Made by a program: the position numbers and the translations under genes. The notes under the pieces are model-generated. The model did no database searches and was not told the DNA's origin. It saw only the letters and a list, made by a program, of their open reading frames with translations. Below are positions 33,140 to 44,619 of a stretch of DNA of 64,000 bases, in pieces (the first letter of the stretch is position 1; each line of letters begins with the position of its first letter). This DNA is from Tricholoma matsutake (Eukaryota > Basidiomycota > Agaricomycetes > Agaricales > Tricholomataceae): assembly GCA_026075535.2 (NCBI GenBank), contig AP026547.1, forward strand, positions 2,604,001 through 2,668,000. The letters are read 5' to 3'.

Positions 33140-35030
33140 TACTCCAAAAAAATGACTGGGGGGGGTAAGCAAGGTAAACATGGTCCTTGTAACAAAAATA
33201 ACTTTATGTGTTTACAAAAACACTGAGTCATAAGTGAACTGTGTGTTGACAATGTTATGGTGACATTGGACAGGTGAGGATGAGGATAGGTGAGGATGAT
33301 GGACAGGCATGGAGGAGGATGGGCATGGACAAGGGGTGGACGGGGCTTGTGACGTGAACAGGGCTGGTGGCATGAACAGGTCTGGTGGTGTGAACAGGGC
33401 TGGTGGCGGTGCTGGTAACTTGGACAGGGGACGTGGAGGCATTGTGATCAGATCTTTGAAATTGGGTGGGAAAGTGACTGGGTAGGCCTGGGGACACTAG
33501 TCTTGATGAGGTTGCAATCAAGCGTAACTTTACATGTTCGTAAGAACATCGAGTCACTGAGTTGGGTGTAGTCAACATCGCTGGGGCTGTGATGGCAGTC
33601 TCGATGTGGCTGATGGGGTTGGCAAAGATGAGGGCGACATGGGCGAGGGAGGACACAGTGGTCCCAAGTGGTGCAGAGCAGTAGACCCGGAGGCCATTGA
33701 CAGAAGTGTTGACAATGACATGTCAGCGCATTGGGCAAAACAGCCCATTCCCGGGGGACAGGGTGGTTGGGACATGTTGCAGGGGTGCTCAGGTGGGTCT
33801 AGGTGCATGTTCCGTCGTTTAGCAGCTGCGACTCATGGTCCAGAGGTGGGCAGAGTGGGGATATGGCCATCATCGACATGCCATGGTGGATCTGCTGGAT
33901 GGGTGAGGTGTCATGGTGGGCTCAGTGCACAGAATGGGGTTCTGTGGGGCAAGTCAGGCAGAGCAAGGGGTTCTGCAAGGCCTCATAGTTTGTCGTTGGG
34001 AGCAGTGGGGAGATCAGGGCATGAGGGAAGGGGCTGGGAATGCGCTGTGGGGCTGTAGGTTGATCTGGCAGTGTGTGCCATTGTTTTTGAGGTGCTGGGG
34101 GCAGGTTTGGGGCAGCTGTGGGTGCCATTGTTGACGATGATGTGGCAGTGGTGATAGGCGGCTCAAGGTACAGAATGGGGGGCTGGGGACTCTGCTGGAG
34201 TGTAGTGGGTCAGCCTGGAAGCCTGTGCTGCTGTTCACAAGGGGCTGGTGGTGGTTTCAAGTTCCTTGAGAATTTTGTTATATCCAGCTCATTGCTTTTT
34301 GATTAGTTCCCAGAGCTGGGCATTTTGTTCCATTCTCTATCCATTGCTCTGGCGGCTGAGAAAAGTTGTATAGAGGTGGTGGCGTTGATACAGGTGATCC
34401 AGGCTGGGTGCACTGAAGACATCAGTCTGCATGCACAAGGCGAGGGTCATGGGCTCATCGAGGATCCATTAGTCAGGTTGTTCCTCTAGGACACATGGAG
34501 ATTAATTGTCAAGAACTATGTGAAAACAACAGAACATGAAGATAGAAAATTGACTGAAACCCAGTGTCGTGTAGAACTATGAGTACATGTGTAAGGTTGA
34601 GGAGGTCATGTAGAATGATGAGGGGAAAGGGGGGCAAGCAGGGGACAACAGGGTGGTGTGGGGGCTCCTGGGTCATCTGTACGCTGGTGGTTCTGAAGCG
34701 GGAGGGGAGGCAGTGGTGGTTTAGGTGCATGCTCTGTCATTTCTCAACTGTGGCTCGTGGTCCAGAGTGGGCCAGAGCAGGGGATATGGCTGTTGTCAAT
34801 GATGTGGTGGGTCTGGTGGGCTCACGGTGGATAATGGGGGCAAGCTGGTCGAGCAGGGGGGAACAGGGTGCTGTGGGAGGTGGTTTGAGTTGTCATTGTA
34901 GATGTTGGGGCTGGCTGGGGGGCTCTGTTGAGTCTATGACACATTCAGATGAACGTGTCCACACAATTTGCATAACAGAGTTTTCTGGGCTGTGGATGGT
35001 GTTGGTTGGGTGGCTGGTAGGTGTTTGGGG
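33140..35030 (-). pseudogene. Pro/Ser/Thr-rich ORF remnants of element B
   Basis: The minus strand holds long Pro-rich stretches (for example TSPVHTTRPVHATSPVHVTS near 33330-33390). A block occurs at least twice: around 33790-33960 and around 34720-34880, both with CTCATGGTCCAGAG/CTCGTGGTCCAGAG. A further weaker copy lies at 35900-35980. A stretch near 34130-34250 aligns by eye with the element A ORF near 7420-7520, with GTGGCAGT, GGGGCTGGG, AGTGGGTC and CTGGAAG in the same order. No intact protein or known domain is present. Confidence 0.5.
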
Positions 35031-35035
35031 GCATT

Positions 35036-35670
35036 CTAACCGTCGAGGGCCCATACTTCTGGAGGAACAGAAGGAGATTGTTGTGCAGCAGTTCTCATGA
35101 TGAGGGCGATGACCATGGTTGCAGAATGAGAAATGTCACATTGACAGTGGATGAGGATACCATCTCCACGTTCCAAAGCAGCATCAGTAATTGCCATGGC
35201 AGCATGGAAGCCAATGTCAACAAGATCCTGTTGCCCATGGGACCATTGTTGTTTAAGATAGTGCATGGGCAGTCTGCTGGTAGCAAAATTGGGAGGATGA
35301 TAAGTAGAATCAGTGTTGTGAGATTTTTGAAAGTTGGGAGCTGAAGTGATGGCAGGGAGTGGCTGAGAGACGACAGCAGAGTCGAGAGGAGAAGCGACTT
35401 CCTTTGCGATGTTGAGGATGGATCTGATACCACATTCGACAAGGGATTTCCAGTCATGGGCATTATCCTCTGAGCCTAGCCAAATACCAGGAATGACCTG
35501 AATGGGGCCATCAGGATAAGGAATGGTAGGAGAAGCTTCTTCCTCTCTTCTGTATAAGAGAGAAGCAGTGGTGGGAGGGGCTGGAAGGGATATAACAGCA
35601 GGGCGATGAGCATGGGAAGGGGAGTGGGGCTCTGGGAAAGCAGATGAGGGAAGGGTAAGAGAAAGTTTTT
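35036..35670 (-). pseudogene. Dual-specificity protein phosphatase fragment, catalytic loop mutated
   Basis: One minus-strand frame reads PDGPIQVIPGIWLGSEDNA, then GIRSILNIAKEV, a short insert, YLKQQWSHGQQDLVDIGFHA, and HCQCDISHSATMVIALIMR followed by SVPPEVWALDG. This is the fungal MAP-kinase phosphatase (Msg5-like DUSP) core. The signature HCxxGxxR is HCQCDISH: the nucleophile Cys stays, but the Gly is Asp and the catalytic Arg is His (CGT to CAT, a CpG change), so activity is lost. The family sequence normally continues past this point. Here it stops abruptly at 35036 against Pro-rich element sequence, as expected for a captured gene fragment. Confidence 0.75.
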
Positions 35671-35699
35671 TTTTATATTTCTTGATTTAGGGAGGGTTG

Positions 35700-36230
35700 G
35701 AGAATAATAGGAGTCTGATGAGTCTTGTTGTATTTGAGAAGGAGTTTGGATGCAAAGGTGTGCTCTTTTGCATGGCATTGTTGGAACAACGAACCTTGCA
35801 TTGTTGGCATGTAAAAGAAACAAGAAGAACATGCCCAGCGTGAGCGAAGAAATGAAGGAAAGACAGAGATGTCATTGTATTAGAAGTGAGGCTGTCCTGT
35901 TGTTGAGCTGTGGCTCATGTTCTGGAGGGAGAGTACACCATTGTCAACGTTGACGTGGCGTTCATGTAGGGTGTTTGGATGTATTGAATGGGTCCAGGGG
36001 CACAATCTGGTGGGTCTCTGGTGTGGAGGGGGATGGCATAGGTCACCATTGTAGTTGGTGGGGTTGCCTGGGTGGTTTTGTCAAGTACATGATGGGTTCA
36101 GAGGAACACATCCATATGACCAGTGATCAGAGTTTTGCCAGCAGTCTTGCTCTGAGGGTGCTCTGGGGCTGCCTGAGGTTGGCTCCAGAGATCACCCATG
36201 GCATTTAGAGCTCAATTATTGGGGCACAAT
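35700..36230 (-). other. Element B Pro-rich remnant upstream of the phosphatase fragment
   Basis: It contains another degenerate copy of the block seen at 33.8 and 34.7 kb (TTGTTGAGCTGTGGCTCATG, about 35895-35915; then GTCAACGTTGACGTGGC). No domain is visible. The phosphatase fragment thus sits between copies of the same repeated ORF segment. Confidence 0.4.
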
Positions 36231-36282
36231 TAGGGAACCAATGATGCAATTAAGGCAGAAAACAACAAAGGAGGCTTCTACT

Positions 36283-38244
36283 CTATGCCACACCATTGAC
36301 TACAGAGGCCTCCAATTCTGCAAAATTGATATCATCCAAGTCTTTTCCTCCATTCTGATCATTCTCTTCCTCAATTAAATAGCATGTTTTATTATGGGAC
36401 TTACCAACCAAGTTGGTCAGTAAACATCAATGAGAAAAGGAAGGGAATTCACTGACATGATCTCAAGGAACAAAGACTGCAAGCATTTTTCAGCCCAACT
36501 AGGTGCCTTCCCAGCTAACATCTTCCATGTACCTTGATGATGAAGATATCTACATGAAGGGCACCATGCATGAGCTACCAGTTCATTAGAATATGTGGAT
36601 GGCTACCTTGGGTGGACTGCCTGATCCCTGAATTTGATCTGGTTCTGCTCTCCAGAGGCCCACTCCTTTAAGGTGTTCTCAATCTGAAGGACAGTTAGAT
36701 TATCACACATATTAAGGAAGTATGCTACCCACCACACAGACAGTCAGATTGAGAATGGGATCAACAACTCTTTTCTCCTTCACCATGGCTTGACTGGCTT
36801 GAATATCAGCCTTGCCCAGTTTTTGAAAACCACTGGAGACATGATCTCCTTGAGACATGGGTGGCTGAATGGTTCTTGTGTGTTGTAGGTTTGTTTCTGC
36901 CAAAACATATCTTAATAGAGGAAAATGGTCCAAGTTGTAGTCCACGCACTTCATAATCAGTCCCACCATACATGAATTTGCTCTTGTGCAAAAGCCATTG
37001 GACCTTGTGAATGACACCTTGGGTGGAAAGCTTGCCAGGGATCCCATAAAAAGATGAAATGGCATCTCGTGCCTTCTTTGCGATTGAGTTCAGGATTCCA
37101 CTGCATCCATACCAGACCTCAGAAAAGAGAGACAACAGAGGCTCAGTATGTGTAGCAAGGCTCAGAAAAGTGAAATGAGACATACAAATTTTGCAATAGC
37201 ATCTTGAAGCTCGCTATCATTCTCCATGGTCTTGAGAGCTGTTAGCAGTTGAGGACTTTTCTGCACAACCATCCTGAGAATAGAAGATATCAGGTCTTCA
37301 TGGTCACCAGTAGAGCATGCATTGACAATGGCAATTTCATATTGGAGTCTCGACTTGGCAGCTTGCGCAAGGGGAAGGATATCAGTTGGAAAGTCTGCTT
37401 TGTGAATCTTGCCACTGCCACCAGAGGACAGGGTGGTTGAGGGTGTGGAGGACGGGCTGCGCATATGCCTATGCTTCTTCCCCCAGGAAGAGGTGATCAG
37501 AGGTGTTTCATCTACAATGATTATCTGTTGGCATGTCAGTATTTTCAAAAAGCTGTAGTTGCAAGAATGGAATTCCATATACCATTTTGCTTCCCCCCAC
37601 CAAAGTCAGCAGTTGTCATCATCCTCATTGTCCCCATCCTCCTGATCTTCTCCTCTGTTCTTCCCATGTTCATTGGCTTCATAGTCCAAGTGGTCATCTG
37701 TGTTCTTGTCAAGATCCATAGACTGTTGCAGGGTTTCTTCATCAACTACACCACCAGCCACCTCTGGGGCAAAAGCAGCTTCATCCTCGTCTACAAGGGA
37801 CACGGCACTGAAGGAGATCTGACTTTTTGAACACTTGGCAGGAGGTGGTGCTTCATCCTCTTCTGATGTTTTCCCAGGCTTCTTAGATAACTGATCCTGC
37901 ACTAAGAGAGCCCTATTCTTCTCTTGGATAGCTGTGTCAAAACATCAACCAGTTTATCTACAAGCACTGGCAGATTGCCAATGTGACTCACCTTGATTTT
38001 CACTGGCCGTAGCATCCTTGAGAGTTTGTTTTTTTCTTTTCAGAATAAAGGTGAGCAGTGCTTCTTCTTCCTTGTTTAGAGATGATGAAGTAGACATAGC
38101 AACAGCAGGACCCTTTCCCTTCGGTGCTGTGCTTTTTCTCATTGTGGAGTTCTTAGTATTTTTGCCCTTGGTGTTCTTCCTTTCTGGAGGTGGGGGAGAG
38201 GGTTGAAGGGAGGATGTGTTGCGAGCAGACCTTCTGGTACTCAT
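36283..38244 (-). CDS. DUF6532-like protein of Agaricomycetes, probably decaying
   Basis: The start is MSTRRSARNTSS at 38244. A basic, Ser-rich N-terminus (to about 37954) is followed by an acidic linker (about 37900-37610), then KADFPTDILPLAQAAKSRLQYEIAIVNAC, SELQDAIAKF, WYGCSGILNSIAKKARDAISSFYGIPG, VIHKVQWLLHKSKFMYGG and QLGPFSSIKICF. This order matches the DUF6532 proteins numerous in mushroom-forming fungi, by memory of the family. A final exon ends FAELEASVVNGVA at 36283. Several introns fit. One stop (after EDDDN, about 37603) and a few odd joins suggest early decay or an unrecognised intron. The function of the family is unknown. The gene lies within element B. Confidence 0.55.
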
Positions 38245-38318
38245 GGTAAGGTGTAGAAGACAGAATCAACCACAGAAAAAAACATAGTTTGGTTCAAAAT
38301 ATTGTTAACAGCAATCAA

Positions 38319-41300
38319 CTACATCACATTATCACTACCCCATTGACCATTTGCAAAAAATGTATCATCAATCCAACCATTAGCATCTTCTGCCCATCTG
38401 TTGCCTGCCTTGTCATTGTTTAAGACAAGAGATGCCTGCAAACCTCGAAAATTCAAATTATAATGAGTGATGCATACTGACTGAAAGATTGAGGCATCCC
38501 CATTCCTCTTTGCAACTACCAAGCCTAACTCTTGAAAAACCAGATCTCCCCCCTCACAGTCAGAGATGACCAACACCATGCAAAATCAATTATCCCCTGG
38601 GTCATGGTGGGCATGAGTGGCAATGTTTACATTAACCACGATACCACTCCATGGTCTTGCAGGGGAGGTGTCATTGTTGGGCAGGATGTCGATCCATTGG
38701 CGCAATGATGCTGAAGTCTTGGGATGCAAACCTTCCATCTTCATATCAAACAGCTGTCAGTATACCAGCAAGTAGTTAAAGAATGAAATATTACCAGGTT
38801 TCTTTGCCATGTTAAAACTGGTTCAAAAACAGTCTCCAACCAACGATAGACTTGCAGGTTTTCCTTGATTTCCTGTGATTCCTGAGGAATGAGTTTTGAA
38901 AGGGCTGTCACCTTGTTAGTGGATGTCTTCTTCAGCTGGCTTGGATGTACATCATTTGTAGGGTGTAGCATGGGTCACACCATGGGTAAACTTTCACACA
39001 CTGCACCCACACCTGCCAACACCACACCCATCCTAACACTGCAACTGCGGTGACAGGTTTTTTCCACGGTCTGTCGTGAAACACTGCAGGTGTGATACCA
39101 TGTAATATACACCACGGTTTTGACAATATTTTCCCCTTGTATTTGATGTTCTATGTTGTTAAATATCATGTATTTGTATTGACTAAGTCAGGCTAACACC
39201 CCATATACATACCTAAGCTACAATTTGAATAATACCAAGCCTTATGTTACTTATTCACATGCAAAAAAAAAGACACCCCTGCTCGAGATGAGAGATGGAG
39301 GGATTTATTTATTTAATAATTGTATAGAATACTAAAAAGAGAAAACCCCACCCCCATGCAAAATGCAGGGGAGGGGGTTGTGATGTGGGCATCATCACCC
39401 TATTGTTGTTGTAGTCCCGTCGTGTCCTCCCCATCCTCCCTGCTGTCCTGTTGGCCCCACCCTCCCCACTGGCGTGTTGTCATCATTGTCATTTCCCTCC
39501 CCTTCCCACTGTTGTGGTGGGTGCCTCTCCATCCTCATCCTTGTGCCTGTCATCTGGCCCTCCCCATTCTCGTCTGCCTGTCCCACCATCTCGATGTTGT
39601 TGTCCCACTCCCCATCATTGTCCTCCCCTTGTTGGCCCACGGTGGTGGTGGTGGTGGTGGTGGTGGCGGCTCCTCATTGCTGCTGCTGTTGCTGCTGCTC
39701 CCATTGCAGCTGGTGGTGGCTGGCTCATCTTCCCCATCCCCATCCCCATCCTCGTCCCATTGTTGCTCCCCGTTTCCACCCCATGAGCAGTTGCTTGTGG
39801 CTGTAGTTGGGGATGCTGCTGTCATGGGTGTATCGTGGGTGTATGGTCTTGCTACCACCTAACCACCCCATGAGCAGGGGCTCGTGGCAGTGGTGGGGGT
39901 GGGTCAGGGGGTGCCAGTCATCATTGTCAATGGTAAAATCACTACCTAAAGTCATTTCAGTTAGTAACAGGGAAATGAAAGGAAAAAAACTTACCATGTA
40001 TTTGTTGGGGTGGTCATATCGTTGTGAGATAAAACCTGTAAATAATAAGAATAGAAGTAACTTTAATGAAGAAAACAAGAAAGGAACAGAAAGAAAAAAT
40101 ACCTGTGGCCCAAACAACATGTATCTATGTGTCGTTTGGGCCTGTGCCTTATCCTTGTATCCCATCCCGTCCTATCCCTGTGTGCTGTTTGTTCATTTGG
40201 CATGGTGTGCCCCCAAATGACGTGTATCTACACGTCATCAGAGCTCATGCCTCATCCTCATCCTCCTATCCCATCTCGTTGCTCCCCACTTCCACCCCAT
40301 GAGCAGTTGCTCACAGTGGCGGTTGGGGGTGCTGTGGTGCTGTGGTAGGGGTGGTGGTGGCTGTCGTCATCATTGTTGTTGTGGTAGTTGGGTCGTTGTA
40401 AGTTAAAACCTGTAAACAATGAAAATGAAGTTAGATGAGTAAAGGAAAATAAAAGAACAACTTACCTGGGGCCCAAACGATGATAAAAGTCCTTTGGGCC
40501 AGTTTCATGCACTTCGTGTCGCTGGAGTAGGACCTAAAAAACTATCAGTTGTGAAAAAAGAAAGTAAAAATACTTACAGATGACAATTTTGTCATCGTTT
40601 CTCACGATGATTGATATTCGGCATCTTCCATGGCCGGTGACTCAAATAACCATGGATACCCATGACACCGCCAAAATGGGTATGGTATGTCACAGGTCCA
40701 GCATTTTGGCAACTGTACCCATACCCATCAAACCTGTGGGCCGCTTACCGTGGGTTTACCCATACCCATGCTACACCCTAGTCATTTGGGGCCTGGTCAC
40801 CCTGGAAAATCCAATTAATCCAATTAATCCAACGCAAGATAAAACTAAGAAACAGAAAATGTACACCTGTGGAATAATGGTTATACCAGTTCAAGTGAAG
40901 GAACTGGCCACCTGGTTCTTTGGCCATTTCTTTTGCTGTGTCCATGACTTTTAGCCAACCAGGGAATACAACAAAAAAATGGTCCAAGAGAGTGCTGCAA
41001 TCCTCTTGTGGCATGGTCAGGCAAAGGGTAACCAGTGGTTCCCCTTTCTTGTCATTCATGGTAATATCCAATCTGGACAATAGATCAATTACTGTTCATC
41101 AAAAGGCATAGAAAAGAGGGAAAAAGACACACTGTGGTATTAGATCTGGATCAACTCTAATGAATTGGTCTGTTGTTTGTCAGGCACCTGTTTTGAGCTG
41201 CTCCACTAACTACAAAGGTATCAGTTTGGCTATGAAAAGACTGACAAAGAATTCAAATTGCTCACCATCTCCTCCAGCTCCTCTATAGACTCTACCATGA

Positions 41301-44154
41301 TTGCTGCATCTGCTTTCTTCCTTTCTCTTATGGTCCACTGATGTATGTAATCCACATCTTGGCTCTGGAAGGGCATCTTGCGATTGAGGGGGTGGTCAGG
41401 ATCAAATGCCATTTGGATTTCTCGATGACTGATATAGGGTGTTTGTTCATCAAAGAAGTCATCATGGTCCTGATTACTGTCAAGTCCCTTGGGTTTGCTG
41501 AGAGGGGAGGGAGGAGCAGGTGAAGAACCACAGTTTGAACTCTGAGAAGAAGGGTTTGTCAAGATCAAACAATTGATGGTAGACAGTGAGTAGGGTGTGC
41601 TATCAGAGCTCTGGCACAAGTTGTAGCAAGAGCCCCAGGAAATGGCACATCTAGGTGTGGTGAATACACTACAAAGAGGATGGGGGGTTTAACACTGACA
41701 AGTAGTCAATTCCCAACTAACGACGTACTTTTGTGCAAAGGAATCAAAAAAGGCATCAGATACTAGGAGGCCAGAGCACAGAATGCTGGGAGCAATTCCA
41801 TGCTGTTGGAGACAAGTAGAAGAGAATGTGGTTGCAAAGGATAGATTGGGTAGCAAGGAGTGGATTTTGTGAACCACGGGAATGACAAACTTGTGAACCT
41901 GGATGCTGAATGGATTCATGTCATCTTCAGCAGTTGTAAGCCATGTATGTATGTCTCCAATGATAGGTACCACATACCAAGGCCAGGAGACCATATAAGC
42001 CTACAAATCTCCATCACCACAGCAGCAGGCAGCTGCCTTATGGTACTCATAGACCTTGCTGTGGCAATCAGCATGAGGAGATATAAGGACCCTATGGTCA
42101 ATTCTTTTCAATCATCTAACCACCAAAAGTAAGAGGAAATGCTCACCTGCTCCAGCCAGCACAGCAAACTTGTACCCCGATGCCTTCCACTGAGTCAGCT
42201 GGGCATTAGTAAAACCATCCAGGTTCCCCACCTTCTGTTCCTGCTTCATGACAGCTGCAGCAGATTTGAGGTGACAGGTGTGTTGGATGGCCTCTATCTT
42301 GGCAACAAATTGAACCAGATTGAGCATACAGATGAAGTCGACACCTATAGCTACTTCTTCTGAGTGCTGCACGCAGCACATGATTGCCTGGAGGCTGTCA
42401 ACATTGAACATGGACTGGTTGCGGAACCCTTGTTCATTGTATCTCCAACAAGGGATCACAATCTTGGACATGAGCCCCAGCAGCAGCAAGATCTGCAAGG
42501 GTGTGGCACCCTGTGGTATGGAGATTGAATTGTTCAGCAACATCGGCCATCACAGTCCAGCGAGCCCTGTTACCATGTTTACAGCTGGTGCCCTGTTGAC
42601 GGCATTGGCGACAGTGACAACAACCACCTCCAGTACCCTGGTGTTCCTCAGTGTGGTTGGCATCTCCTGCGTCATCACTCCCTTCTACTTCTCATTGACA
42701 TTGACATCCTTGTGTATGCCCCTGTTCTGCAGGTGCACATGTGGGTGCAGCACCTCCTACCCTTCCTGTAGGCCCAAATTCTTCCGCATCTCTAACCCCC
42801 CCACTGACTTTGTTCCCTTCCTGGTGTTCCTCAGCATCTCTAACCCCCTGACTGACTTTGTTCCCTTTCCAGCATTCCTCAGCATGCTCTAAATCTCCTC
42901 TTGCATTGTCACTGCCTCCTAACCCCATCAGATCCCCTGATTCATTCTGTCCTCTTTTCCTTTCCCATGAAATGCTCCTCTCCAAGTCTGTCACCCCATG
43001 GCTATGCTTCATTCCCCAGGCCCTGTGTGTGATGGGTGTACTTGGGGTGATGGTAAACTGTGTTGGGGATGATGTTGGCAATGGTGACCCAGTTGGCGTC
43101 GATTGTAGCCAACTGGGATTGATAGTGTTGTGGCCAGGCCAATCTTGCATGGTGGGAGGTGTGGGAAGGAGTGGGACTGACTCAGAAGTGAGTCAGTGGG
43201 CCATGTCTGGGAGGTGGGAGGTGGGCGGCCAGCAGAGGTGGAAATGAAGGTCGAAACCGGCAATAGATACTGAAATGTAACAGAAAAGGGTCAGTTGAAT
43301 ACATATCACACAAGCATATGGTTAGAGGGCATATGCACCTGGCCCATCTCTGATGCTAAACCCGATATCGACAGCGGCATTGATAGTGGCAATAACATCC
43401 AATCCCTGTACATCTCCCTTGGCATGGTAGAGCCTGTGTGAATGGCGGAGGCAGGTGTCGAGGTGATCCAGGGTAGCTGGTTCAACAATTGAGTGACAGA
43501 TGTGGACAGGACCAGAAACACAAGCATGCACCTCATATCCACCTGTGAACATGTGGCCAGGGGAAGGGGCTAAACAGCTCCCCAGGGACAGTCGACCTCA
43601 CATTGGCGTAGACAGTGTGGTGGAGCTGGAGAAAAGTGCATTAGGGTGTAAACTATCCTGGAGGATGAATTGCATTCAACGGAACGGAAGACAAGAGGGA
43701 TCAAAACTGGATGTACCATGCTGTGGGACCAAAACAGATTGCAGGATGAGGAAAGACACTGCACATCTGGTGCAGTGCCATACTGGAATAGAAAAGATGA
43801 GTTGTTTGTCATGGATTGAGTCCAAATGAACTCACCTGTTCTACTCCAGTCTTTTGCTCACGTTGAGAATCTTGGAGGCAGGGTATCAACAACTGCAGTT
43901 CATTGTTGGCTAGCGCATCAGGAGATGACTCAGGTAAGCCCTCACAATTATTGTCATCACCGAGGATCTGCAGGAATTGACTCAAGACAGAGATATCCCA
44001 CCTGTGAAGATACATGCAAAGTCTGAAGTCTGTTTGCGTGTAGGAGAACTTCAAGGTCGACCATGATGAGGCATTGTGAGTGTCCTCACCTCTTTTTCAT
44101 GACCTTCTCATACAACCTAATTTGATGACCATCTCTTGATGTGGTGCCAGACAT
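38319..44154 (-). pseudogene. TET/JBP-like 2OG-Fe(II) oxygenase gene, interrupted by an hAT element
   Basis: The start MSGTTSRDGHQIRLYEKVMKK is at 44154. Long low-similarity N-terminal exons follow (to about 40800). Then GDQAPND joins across the 38959-40780 insertion to VHPSQLKKTSTNKVTALSKLIP and RWLETVFEPVLTW. The oxygenase core follows: WSGIVVNVNIATHAHHDPGDN (HxD iron ligands), ISDCEGGDLVFQELGLV, NGD, ITHYNL (distal His) and GLQASLVL. In this family an Arg that binds 2-oxoglutarate stands where the Gln of GLQ is (CGA to CAA). A TGA falls right after HHDPGDN. Basidiomycete TET/JBP-like genes are expanded and linked to KDZ/Plavaka transposons, and a Plavaka transposase starts 466 bp away in the opposite direction. 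The N-terminal half is assigned by continuity only. Confidence 0.6.
38959..40780. mobile_element. hAT-type non-autonomous element (1822 bp) in the oxygenase gene
   Basis: Both ends read TAGGGTGTAGCATGGGT inward. The flanking 8-mers are ATCATTTG (38951-38958) and GTCATTTG (40781-40788), one transition apart. Removing the element restores the oxygenase frame. The inside is low-complexity: (GGT)n at about 39633-39665, TCC/CCA-rich blocks, three GAGCAGnnGCTC/GAGCAGnnGCTT motifs (about 39785, 39871, 40301) and GGCCCAAAC...TTTGGGCC palindromes (about 40108-40140 and 40470-40500). Open frames in this block are low-complexity and not genes. The ends match the transposase-bearing hAT element at 57.3 kb. 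Confidence 0.85.
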
Positions 44155-44619
44155 TGCTACCTATAAATAATGCCCATGAGATTGTTCTCCTATCCAGTGA
44201 GTCAATTCAATTCTGTATGTGTAACACTGATAAATTGAACACTGACGCACTTTGGAAATGTTCAGTTAATTTACCCTTCTGAGTTCCCTAACCCTAATGC
44301 TTGACCTCTGATTTTATTATGATGGAAACATCCCATATGTGGGATTGCAAGTTTATTTAGAGGTGTGTGCAGTTAATTACATTGCTACTCACTGGGACCT
44401 TATAAATTGACAGGGCCATCTCTGATAGCCAGAGAGGACAGATGTAGATGGATAGAGATTATGGTACATATCAAAGTGGAGGTGCAAAGCAATGTTGTAA
44501 CCCCTTCTCAGAATGCTGTGTTGGCTCATCTGTAACCCCTTCTGTTCACTGGCATGTTCTATCTGTTGTCACTTATCTCCACCTTGTACTTGTCCCTCCC
44601 CTTTACATCTAATATTATC

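Noticed and set aside
39320..39862. Plus and minus ORFs in the GGT/CCA-rich block
   Set aside because: All six frames stay open because of (GGT)n and TCC repeats. The block lies inside the 38959-40780 element.
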